Shown here in pieces: positions 22,277 through 28,137 of a DNA stretch of 28,137 bases. Numbering within the stretch: position 1 is the first letter of the stretch; every line of letters starts with the position of its first letter. The position numbers and the translations under genes were made by a program. The notes beneath the pieces are model-generated. The model ran no database searches. It was not told where the DNA came from and worked only from the letters and a program-made list of their open reading frames with translations. Origin of the DNA: a virus; the IMG/VR virus record IMGVR_UViG_3300009151_000298, positions 1 to 28,137 of that record. One strand, written 5' to 3'.

Positions 22277-22797
22277 TTACGCTTAGAGATTTTATGGAAG
22301 TAACTGATTACAAAATTACCGAAGGCTCGGACTTTCTCTGGAGTTGTTATGGTCCAAATGTCCATAGGTTGGATTCATGGAATCAAAATCAGTTGGAGCA
22401 TACTGTAAATGTCGTGTTTGATACCACCACTCAAGAAGTATATGAAATGGGTGTGTGTGATTATAGCAACAATCGTGCTTATCGCTGGATGAACCCAGCG
22501 TATATTGAAGTATATCAGGATGAAGCAAAATCAAAAGGTGTTAATCCAGACATGGCCTGGGATGAGGTCGATTTTGTCGATCTTGATGTTGCTGAAGATC
22601 TACTAGAAAAAACTCGGGCTATCATCGCCGGTGAAGAATATGATACCAGAGTATGCATCCAAATTACCTTTTCTGATGATGAACTATTGACCTATATGAA
22701 GTTAGCCCATGAACTTGATATCACGTTTAATGAGTTTGTGATCAAGGCATTGCAAGAAATGATGGATAAACATGAAGATTGGGATGAAGAAAGCTAA
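22273..22797 (+). CDS. Conserved phage protein with ribbon-helix-helix-like C-terminus
   Basis: A 174-residue protein overlapping the glycosylase gene by four bases. Residues 1-115 (LRDFMEVTDYKITEGSDFLWSCYGPNVHRLDSW...VYEMGVCDYSNNRAYRWMNPAYI) form a beta-rich domain found in other phage proteins. Residues 125-174 (VCIQITFSDDELLTYMKLAHELDITFNEFVIKAL) have the strand-helix-helix pattern of ribbon-helix-helix DNA-binding proteins, so DNA binding or regulation is possible. Very acidic end. No characterised homologue comes to mind. Confidence 0.6.
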   Translation: MITLRDFMEVTDYKITEGSDFLWSCYGPNVHRLDSWNQNQLEHTVNVVFDTTTQEVYEMGVCDYSNNRAYRWMNPAYIEVYQDEAKSKGVNPDMAWDEVDFVDLDVAEDLLEKTRAIIAGEEYDTRVCIQITFSDDELLTYMKLAHELDITFNEFVIKALQEMMDKHEDWDEES

Positions 22798-22799
22798 GT

Positions 22800-23096
22800 A
22801 TGAATCCAGTGTTTAATGCTTTAGTGGATATTTGGCGATGGATACAATGCGATTATTCAAGCAATCGCACGAGATTTATTGTTGAGGTTATGGGTTGGGC
22901 AATCAGTGTTGGTTGCAGCGTTACAATGGCTATGACTGTACCAAACCCGCCCCTTGTGCAAATTTATCCAGTTTGGATTGCAGGCTGTGCTATGTATCTA
23001 TGGGCAAGCTGGACACGCAGAAGCTTTGGTATGATGGCCAACTATTTCTTATTGATGAGCATCGATACCATTGCTTTGCTTAGGATGATTTTTTAG
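22800..23096 (+). CDS. Conserved phage inner-membrane protein
   Basis: A 98-residue protein with three hydrophobic spans at about 28-48 (FIVEVMGWAISVGCSVTMAM), 52-70 and 76-97. The motif VPNPPL between the first two spans and the block WTRRSFGMMANY are recurrent in membrane proteins of large phages. The size and spans would allow a holin, but no lysis gene is adjacent, so I do not call it one. The gene starts two bases after the upstream stop and its 3' end overlaps the convergent minus-strand gene by 17 bases. Confidence 0.6.
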   Translation: MNPVFNALVDIWRWIQCDYSSNRTRFIVEVMGWAISVGCSVTMAMTVPNPPLVQIYPVWIAGCAMYLWASWTRRSFGMMANYFLLMSIDTIALLRMIF

Positions 23097-23316
23097 CTCT
23101 TGGCTTGGCGGCGCGTTTTTTAGCTGGCTTTGAGTCAGCAGCAGTGACCGCGTTTTCGATACGCCATGCAGTGGCATTAGGTGGAGATTTCTTAGCAATT
23201 TTTGCTACCGCACCTGCGCCTTCAACAGCAATCACAGCAGATGGTGTTTCTACCTTGTAAGGTGCTGGTGTAATGTCTGGTTTACCAAATAGAAAATTCT
23301 TAATAGCTTTGAACAT
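23080..23316 (-). CDS. Small basic protein with Lys/Ala-rich tail
   Basis: A 78-residue minus-strand protein. It opens with an amphipathic segment MFKAIKNFLFGKPD, has a helix of Ala and Val, then a tail of Lys, Arg, Ala and Pro (SKPAKKRAAKPRAKKSS) like histone H1-type or nucleoid-binding tails. AGGAGA lies upstream of its ATG, and ACTAAATA on the same strand (about 23337-23345) could be a late promoter with a short leader. Nucleic-acid binding is likely from charge alone; function otherwise unknown. Confidence 0.6.
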   Translation of the reverse strand: MFKAIKNFLFGKPDITPAPYKVETPSAVIAVEGAGAVAKIAKKSPPNATAWRIENAVTAADSKPAKKRAAKPRAKKSS

Positions 23317-23382
23317 GGGATTCTCCTGTGTAGATTGATATTTAGTTTTAGCAAACGGTCCAATGCTATTTCTTCAAATTAC

Positions 23383-23434
23383 TTGCAAATTGTTAGCGAT
23401 GATAATATAATAATTGTGCGTTGCAGCATAAATA
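23383..23434 (+). promoter_or_regulatory. Tandem sigma-70 and late promoters of the phasin-like gene
   Basis: TTGCAA (23383-23388) and TATAAT (23406-23411) are 17 bases apart. CATAAATA (23427-23434) follows as a late-type element. The remaining leader ends with TCGCTTA (23481-23487) and AAAGGAGAA (23492-23500), the same two blocks as in the hsp20 leader (13114-13120 and 13124-13132). This accounts for the 189-base gap before the gene. Confidence 0.55.
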
Positions 23435-23505
23435 AACTTAGCAACCGGGATGCTGCATAGGGCAGGTCCTACAAGTTAGCTCGCTTAATTCAAAGGAGAA
23501 ATACC

Positions 23506-23721
23506 ATGTTCACAATCGATACCGTAGTTGACCAAAATGTCCGTAATACCAAGTTGATCTTGGCCTATGTACCAAACGAAACCCTTCGCAAGAGTTTTGA
23601 AACCATGCTTGATGCCCAAGCTGAGTTTACCAAAACCATGTTTAGCACCGGAGCCGAATTGGTAAAAGTAGCCGCAGACCAAATTGGTAAAGTTAATCCA
23701 CTAACTTCGGTTAAAAAATAA
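23506..23721 (+). CDS. Phasin-like small protein
   Basis: A 71-residue, wholly helical protein (VPNETLRKSFETMLDAQAEFTKTMFSTGAELVKVAADQIGKV). The amphipathic pattern and the Q-x-E-F-T-K...ELVKVAADQ stretch resemble the core helix of phasins, proteins coating polyhydroxyalkanoate granules in many proteobacteria, although it is shorter than typical phasins (over 100 residues). It has tandem promoters, a very strong ribosome binding site and its own terminator, so it is a monocistronic, probably highly expressed gene. Alternatives are a small nucleoid or membrane-associated protein. The phasin match is by pattern, not by a diagnostic residue. Confidence 0.55.
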   Translation: MFTIDTVVDQNVRNTKLILAYVPNETLRKSFETMLDAQAEFTKTMFSTGAELVKVAADQIGKVNPLTSVKK

Positions 23722-23740
23722 CAATTCGGTAAAACTGAGT

Positions 23741-23769
23741 TTGACCACAAAGTCCAGAACCTGTACAAT
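23741..23769 (+). promoter_or_regulatory. Possible sigma-70 promoter overlapping the terminator
   Basis: TTGACC (23741-23746) and TACAAT (23764-23769) are 17 bases apart. The -10 box falls in the terminator loop region. The predicted start near 23776 would place the new transcript beyond most of the hairpin, giving about 45 bases before the lipoprotein ATG. Confidence 0.4.
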
Positions 23770-23790
23770 GTACAGACTGGACTTTTATTT
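23751..23790 (+). terminator. Intrinsic terminator after the phasin-like gene
   Basis: AGTCCAG (23751-23757) pairs with CTGGACT (23777-23783), and inside it CTGTAC (23761-23766) pairs with GTACAG (23770-23775) around AAT. With a small internal bulge this is a 13-bp stem, followed by TTTATTTT, a good intrinsic terminator. Confidence 0.8.
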
Positions 23791-23821
23791 TGACTGTAGT
23801 TATTGCCTTAGGAGGCATATT

Positions 23822-24517
23822 ATGAAAAAGTTATCAATGGTGGTGGCAATAAGCGGTATTGTTGGACTTTCGGGATGTGGTTCTTTAAAACTTGGCAACG
23901 ACAATCCAGGGATTACTCCACCTGCAGTTATTCCTGTTAAAGAGGAAGTGGTAGAACTCAGCACTGAGTTTAAGCGTGAGGGTGTACGAGTATTTTATAC
24001 ACTAACAGGTGCAGTGGATCATGTGGAAGCCAAAGGCTTTGCTGATGTATGGCAACAACGTTATGAGCATGTTGCTGAACTTGAAGCCAAAGAAAAGATG
24101 GTTAAGTTTCTACGCGGTGAATCGGTTAGTAGCAGCCGTAAAACACAAGTCATCGCCAAAGCTATTGAACGAGCACAAGATAACACAATAAATCGCTTTA
24201 AGAAAATGGATGGAAGCTCGGCTCTAAGCACCACCGCAGAGGAACTTGAAGCGGAACCTAAAAATAAATCTGAAGAAAACAATAATAACAAAGAAGAAAA
24301 TGCTCGAGATAATACAGCTCTGCGTAAAGCCAGCATCAATAATGCACAGACTGTAACCAGCAGCATCACAGTTACCTCAGCTGGTAGGCTAACCGCAGTA
24401 CGAAAGAGCAAAGGCGAAATTGTAAATGACGGCAAGATATACATAGGAACCTATGTGTGGTCACCCAAGGATCAGGAGGCTGCACGTAGTATTACTCGCA
24501 TGATGGATGCACCGTAA
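23822..24517 (+). CDS. Outer-membrane-type lipoprotein, possibly LPP20/FlgP-like
   Basis: I choose ATG 23822 (231 residues), preceded by AGGAGG ten bases upstream; an earlier ATG lies inside the terminator. MKKLSMVVAISGIVGLSGC is a lipoprotein signal with Cys19, and Gly-Ser follow, favouring the outer membrane. The next part has the Ala/Glu helix pattern (EHVAELEAKEKMVKFLRGE) seen in LPP20-like lipoproteins. Residues about 140-175 are Asn/Glu-rich and flexible. The C-terminus (VNDGKIYIGTYVWSPKDQEAARSI) looks like the closing strand and helix of that fold. It lies directly before a secreted protein, a pairing reminiscent of the flagellar flgP/flgT genes of Vibrio; this similarity is tentative. 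Confidence 0.6.
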   Translation: MKKLSMVVAISGIVGLSGCGSLKLGNDNPGITPPAVIPVKEEVVELSTEFKREGVRVFYTLTGAVDHVEAKGFADVWQQRYEHVAELEAKEKMVKFLRGESVSSSRKTQVIAKAIERAQDNTINRFKKMDGSSALSTTAEELEAEPKNKSEENNNNKEENARDNTALRKASINNAQTVTSSITVTSAGRLTAVRKSKGEIVNDGKIYIGTYVWSPKDQEAARSITRMMDAP

Positions 24518-24521
24518 TATC

Positions 24522-25640
24522 ATGCGTAAAATACTATTATTAGTAATTTGTTTGTGTACCCTCCAGCCTGCCACAGCAGCATTGCTTAGTCCAATAAGTG
24601 TGGCTATAACTGGAGGGCAGTGGATGTTTCGAGAACAAATTAAATTCTATCAAATACGTGTCGAATCTCAAGGCAATACATTTGATGAAGCCAAACAAGA
24701 AGGACTGCGTCTTGCAGTAGAATTAGCAGTAGGAGCATTAGTATTATCTGAAGGCCAAGTAGTAAACGGTGAATCAAAACGCCGTGAAATCATTACCTAT
24801 GCTTCGGGATATGTAGATAAATTTGAGATCGTTGAACGAGATACAACTAGAGCAAGCACCAAATTGATTATGGATGTTTGGGTTGGCGAAAGCCGTATAG
24901 CCAATAGATTACTCAATAACTCAGCAACAGCCGGACGTATTGATGGAGAAAGATTGGCGGTACGGGTTGAGTCTATAATACATGAGAGGCAAAGCGGTGA
25001 TCGTGTTTTAGCTGCTGTATTACAAGATTTTCCACGCCGAGCATTTGATATCAAGCTATTAACTACACAGGTGTCGTTGTCTAATCTTAGACAGGTAGCT
25101 ATAAAAATACCTTTTGAAATCGGTTGGAATTATAATTATCTAATTAGTTTATATGAGGCTCTTGAAAAGGTCGGAGTATCCGGTACATGCAATATGTCCG
25201 ACATCATGTTCAATATGTCTAAATGCAATAGAGAGCAGAATGATCGTAGTTTTCTAAATATTTCTTTAAGACCTCCACAAAATCTCATAATGGGATGGAC
25301 CGGCAGGCTGGGATTTGATGATGATGAAAAGCTGAAATCGCTACATCGAACTATGGTACGTGGTGCGCCGGCAATACAACTGGTGGTTAAAAATACACAA
25401 GGCAATCCAGTATATAATATTTGTGGATATATGCAGGAATTAGATCATAATGTAATTGGTGTCCAAATTACAAATAATAGATTTATACAGTTTCAAGGTC
25501 GAGAAGCTAGTATTGCCGGAGCATTGGTATTATACAGCAGCATCGAGCTAGATATACGTGGCAATCCGGCGATATTAGAACAACTAGACACTATAGAATT
25601 ACGGGTAGTGCCCAAAGCTCAATGCCCCAATAAGGGATAA
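24522..25640 (+). CDS. Periplasmic protein with FlgT-N-like domain
   Basis: I choose ATG 24522 (372 residues), four bases after the lipoprotein stop; ATG 24507 would lie inside that gene. Residues 1-19 form a signal peptide (RKILLLVICLCTLQPATA). Residues 32-110 carry a block (FYQIRVESQGNTFDEAKQEG, AVELAVGALVL, REIITYASGYVDKFEIVE) that resembles the N-terminal domain of FlgT, with the typical EAxxxALxxAV helix and Y-x-x-G-Y-V strand. The remaining 250 residues are beta-rich with four Cys that could form disulfides. It probably acts in the periplasm with the lipoprotein upstream. The function in a phage is unknown. Confidence 0.6.
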   Translation: MRKILLLVICLCTLQPATAALLSPISVAITGGQWMFREQIKFYQIRVESQGNTFDEAKQEGLRLAVELAVGALVLSEGQVVNGESKRREIITYASGYVDKFEIVERDTTRASTKLIMDVWVGESRIANRLLNNSATAGRIDGERLAVRVESIIHERQSGDRVLAAVLQDFPRRAFDIKLLTTQVSLSNLRQVAIKIPFEIGWNYNYLISLYEALEKVGVSGTCNMSDIMFNMSKCNREQNDRSFLNISLRPPQNLIMGWTGRLGFDDDEKLKSLHRTMVRGAPAIQLVVKNTQGNPVYNICGYMQELDHNVIGVQITNNRFIQFQGREASIAGALVLYSSIELDIRGNPAILEQLDTIELRVVPKAQCPNKG

Positions 25641-25718
25641 TATAAGCAACCGCGGGTAGTTACAGACATAAGTATAGAATACAAAGACGTCGAATTGACC
25701 ATACTTCCTAAATTCTTA

Positions 25719-26288
25719 ATGACCACCCGAAAAATCAAAGATGAAGCATATTCAGCAGCTGACAAGATTGATTTTGGGTTGCTACATCAACACATACATT
25801 TTCTTAGTGGTGATATAGCAGAGGCAAATATTAGTGCTGCAATAAAATGGATTGTGTACGAAAATGCTGTAAATCCCGAAGCTATGCTTACCTTATACGT
25901 AAATTCCGAAGGTGGAGTATTGACAGATGCTTTTGCGTTAATTGATGTTATGTATAACTCAAAATGCAAAATCCAGACAATTGGATTGGGATCTATATGC
26001 TCAGCAGCTTTTCTAATATTTGTATCCGGTGCCAAAGGCAAGAGATTTATTTCTAAAAATACCAGTATCATGTGTCACCAATATACAGATGATGCAGCCG
26101 GTAAGTATCATGATCTGGCTGCCAGGATGAGAGAAACAAAATTTGCCAATGATCGAATGGTTGAGGTATTGACACGCAGTACCAATCTTGATGCTGCCAC
26201 GGTCTTGAAAAAACTATTGCCACCAAGCGATGTCTGGCTCACCCCCGAAGAACTGGTCAAATACGCCGGCGCCGATCAGATAATATAA
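25719..26288 (+). CDS. clpP: ClpP-like serine protease
   Basis: A self-compartmentalising protease subunit that would degrade proteins fed by an AAA+ unfoldase. Taking ATG 25719 (189 residues), the catalytic triad is Ser95 (GSICSAAFLIF), His120 (SIMCHQY) and Asp171 (PSDVWLTPEEL), at almost the E. coli mature positions (97, 122, 171). NSEGG (62-66) is the oxyanion-strand motif NSPGG with Pro replaced by Glu, and SGAKGKRFISKNTSIM is typical. No ATPase gene is in this window, so it may use a host ClpA/X. An upstream TTG (25695) is in frame without a Shine-Dalgarno. Phage ClpP folds also serve as prohead proteases, but no head genes are near. Confidence 0.85.
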   Translation: MTTRKIKDEAYSAADKIDFGLLHQHIHFLSGDIAEANISAAIKWIVYENAVNPEAMLTLYVNSEGGVLTDAFALIDVMYNSKCKIQTIGLGSICSAAFLIFVSGAKGKRFISKNTSIMCHQYTDDAAGKYHDLAARMRETKFANDRMVEVLTRSTNLDAATVLKKLLPPSDVWLTPEELVKYAGADQII

Positions 26289-26301
26289 CTTGCAGTTGAC
26301 C

Positions 26302-27621
26302 ATGCCATCCCAGTCTATATTCTGTAATGCTCCATGGTATGAACTGCAGATTTATTGGGACGGTAGTCTGGGTTTTTGCTGTCAAGAAGATCACAAAGTA
26401 TATCCAGACCATTTAAGTACTCATTACAACATACAAAACATAAGCATACAGGAGTGGATGGCCAGCGAACCAATGCAGGCAGCTCGTATGATGATGTTTG
26501 ATCATACACGAAACACCGTTTGTCGTCGTTGTTATATAGAAGAAGATCATAGTACTACCAGTAGACGTCATAGATCAAATCAAAAAAGTGTTATATTTAC
26601 ACGTACAAACTTTATAGAAAGTTATGAACAAAGTCCGGGTTACGATAAGTTTGAACTAAGTCGAAATTCACAAGGAGCATATGGTGGATTGCCTTTGGAT
26701 TTGCATATTGATTTAGGAAACTATTGCAATCTAACTTGCAAGATGTGCAATCCAAAAGCCAGTAGTAGTATTGCCTCACAATACGTTAAATGGGGTATTG
26801 CAGATGCTAAACAATACATAGGATCAGACTGGACTAGGAATAATACTGTTTGGACTAGAGTGCTGACCGAGATAGCTAATATTCCTAATCTTAGCAATGT
26901 ACACTTCATGGGAGGAGAAACACTTATAACTAAACGCTTTGAAGATTTTATTGATTTTATGATCGCATATAATAGATTTGATTTACATTTTAGTTTTGTT
27001 ACTAATGGAACACAATTCAATGAGTCATTGTTACTCAAATTAAAAAAGTTTAAGCGTGTAGGAATAGAAGTCAGTATCGAAACGCTAACAGCACATAATG
27101 CATATCAACGTCAAGGAACAAATACTGCACAAGTATTAACCAATATTGATCGCTATCTAACACATTGCAATAACACAAATATCACACTGACAATACGTCC
27201 GGCAATAAGCGCATTGACCATCGGACACTATGATACCTTATTACGATTTTGCCTTGAACGTAATCTTGTAGTTAAGGGATTGATAGTATTTGATCCAGAA
27301 TTTCTAGATGTGCGTGTTTTGCCTATATTAGTTCGCAATGCATATAAACAAAAATATCTCAATCTCATAACAGAATACAAGTTGGATCAGGTCGATTGTA
27401 CACGTGACTACAACGAAAGCGATCCAAATCAAATAAGTAGCCAGGTTAAAAATCAAATTCTACAATGCATAAATCTATTAGATGCAACTGCTTTACCCAA
27501 CAGTGACGAATTGTTGACTGCAATGGTGTCATGGTGTCGTAAGTGGGATACGGTACATGCATACAATGCATTAGAATTATATCCAGAATTACGTGATGAA
27601 TTTATTACCCGTGGATACTAA
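26302..27621 (+). CDS. Radical SAM protein with N-terminal twitch-type cluster
   Basis: I choose ATG 26302 (439 residues) over the TTG twelve bases before, because the conserved FCNAPW follows at once. An N-terminal region (FCNAPWYELQIYWDGSLGFCCQ, with Cys8, Cys26, Cys27, then Cys74 and Cys77 in VCRRC) looks like an auxiliary twitch cluster placed before the radical SAM barrel. The SAM cluster is Cys142, Cys146, Cys149 (CNLTCKMC), followed by MGGETL (GGE motif), SFVTNGT and SIE. I recognise this arrangement from other tailed phages; substrate unknown. The 3' end overlaps the next gene. It is distinct from the radical SAM gene at 10638, whose extra Cys lie at the C-terminus. Confidence 0.85.
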   Translation: MPSQSIFCNAPWYELQIYWDGSLGFCCQEDHKVYPDHLSTHYNIQNISIQEWMASEPMQAARMMMFDHTRNTVCRRCYIEEDHSTTSRRHRSNQKSVIFTRTNFIESYEQSPGYDKFELSRNSQGAYGGLPLDLHIDLGNYCNLTCKMCNPKASSSIASQYVKWGIADAKQYIGSDWTRNNTVWTRVLTEIANIPNLSNVHFMGGETLITKRFEDFIDFMIAYNRFDLHFSFVTNGTQFNESLLLKLKKFKRVGIEVSIETLTAHNAYQRQGTNTAQVLTNIDRYLTHCNNTNITLTIRPAISALTIGHYDTLLRFCLERNLVVKGLIVFDPEFLDVRVLPILVRNAYKQKYLNLITEYKLDQVDCTRDYNESDPNQISSQVKNQILQCINLLDATALPNSDELLTAMVSWCRKWDTVHAYNALELYPELRDEFITRGY

Positions 27622-28084
27622 ATGCTATCATCTACAAGCCGAGATATGGCTTACACCAATTTGGCATTCCGAACCACCAGTTATTGAACTAAAGTTTAAT
27701 GATTGGTTGCTGTATATCGGCCCACTTACCCAAGCTAGAAGTTTTACTATTGATCAATACTTGTTAGCTGGCAATCAAAATATCAGTGTTACATTTAAGA
27801 ATAAAAAAAATAGTGATACTATTCAGGGTGGCGATAAAGCTATTCAAATTGATAAGATTGTGTTCAACAATATCAACAGTGACCGATTTGTTTGGGCCGG
27901 CGAGTATATGCCAATATATCCCAACCCCTGGGCCAGTGAACAAATAGCCCAAGGTATAGTGCTTGATCCAGTATTGCGCTATCACAATTATCTTAGTTGG
28001 AATGGCACGTGGAGTTTAGATTTCACTATGCCAATTTTTACTTGGATACACACCATTGAAGATCTTGGTTGGGTATATCGATAA
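27593..28084 (+). CDS. Conserved phage protein, probably beta-sandwich, of unknown function
   Basis: A 163-residue protein overlapping the radical SAM gene by 29 bases. The start could also be ATG 27596 or GTG 27611; none has a good ribosome binding site, so coupling is likely. It is beta-rich with conserved aromatics (IWLTPIWHSEPPVIELKFNDWLLYIGPL, then FTIDQYLLAGNQNISVTFKNKKNSDT, and WAGEYMPIYPNPWASEQ, ending TWIHTIEDLGWVY). I recall this pattern in phage proteins next to tail or radical SAM genes. It may be a carbohydrate-binding-like module, which is inference from fold alone. Confidence 0.6.
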   Translation: MMNLLPVDTKCYHLQAEIWLTPIWHSEPPVIELKFNDWLLYIGPLTQARSFTIDQYLLAGNQNISVTFKNKKNSDTIQGGDKAIQIDKIVFNNINSDRFVWAGEYMPIYPNPWASEQIAQGIVLDPVLRYHNYLSWNGTWSLDFTMPIFTWIHTIEDLGWVYR

Positions 28085-28087
28085 TAG

Positions 28088-28137
28088 TTACTTCTTAAAC
28101 ACATCTCGGGCTTCTGTCCATCTACCAGCCCTTGTCC
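28088..28137 (-). CDS. 3' end of a minus-strand gene (partial)
   Basis: On the minus strand the last 50 bases read in one open frame as ...RAGRWTEARDVFKK followed by TAA (28090-28088). The sense is like the end of a real protein, and it would converge on the gene before it with three bases between. The start lies beyond the window, so the product cannot be named. Confidence 0.45.
   Translation of the reverse strand, partial: TRAGRWTEARDVFKK

Noticed and set aside
22800-23096. Three-span membrane protein as a holin
   Set aside because: No endolysin or spanin gene is nearby and the sequence fits a general phage membrane family better; size and spans alone are not enough.
23317-23505. tRNA or structured ncRNA in the gap before the phasin-like gene
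   Set aside because: No cloverleaf arms or CCA-type end were found; promoters and a leader explain the space.

Overview
The window looks like part of the genome of a large tailed phage of the T4 superfamily (contractile-tailed, infecting a Gram-negative bacterium). The evidence is a class Ia ribonucleotide reductase operon with glutaredoxin, a PAAR spike-tip protein beside a pectate-lyase-like tail fibre, phage-type radical SAM proteins, closely packed genes with ATGA overlaps, and promoters of the T4 late type (T/C)ATAAATA mixed with sigma-70-like promoters. A phasin-like protein, an IbpA-like Hsp20 and a TorF-type porin hint at a proteobacterial, perhaps betaproteobacterial, host; that is inference. 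No tRNA, CRISPR array, integrase or insertion sequence was seen.

Layout. 1-2.1 kb: tail fibre and a small conserved protein. 2.1-6.1 kb: nrdA, nrdB, glutaredoxin and an Sm-like protein. 6.1-8.5 kb: PAAR tip protein and two probable virion proteins. 8.5-10.5 kb: NAD-dependent DNA ligase behind its own sigma-70 promoter. 10.5-13.1 kb: a 34-residue membrane peptide, a radical SAM protein and a membrane/coiled-coil protein. 13.1-14.9 kb: Hsp20, ClpS, a conserved protein, a lipoprotein and a small helical protein. 15.0-15.7 kb: an outer-membrane porin closed by a bidirectional terminator. 15.8-18.6 kb: a glycosyltransferase-like gene (minus strand), a 2OG-Fe(II)-oxygenase-like gene, an amidinotransferase and a small minus-strand gene. 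18.7-23.1 kb: UvsE UV endonuclease, then an early-type run of small genes including an MBD4-like DNA glycosylase. 23.1-25.6 kb: a basic protein, a phasin-like protein, a lipoprotein and a periplasmic protein. 25.7-28.1 kb: ClpP-like protease, a second radical SAM protein, a conserved phage protein and the 3' end of a minus-strand gene.

Working together (inference): nrdAB/grx supply dNTPs; ligase, UvsE and the MBD4-like glycosylase maintain DNA; Hsp20, ClpS and ClpP form a proteostasis set; the porin, two lipoproteins and the periplasmic protein remodel the host envelope. The two radical SAM enzymes, oxygenase, amidinotransferase and glycosyltransferase-like protein suggest uncharacterised modification chemistry.

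The most unusual signals are (a) a nearly invariant gene-junction sequence at five boundaries in 20.4-21.9 kb, read in all three frames as the C-terminus of the upstream gene and apparently kept as a translation-coupling element; (b) the amidinotransferase/oxygenase/glycosyltransferase-like locus; and (c) the phage-borne porin.
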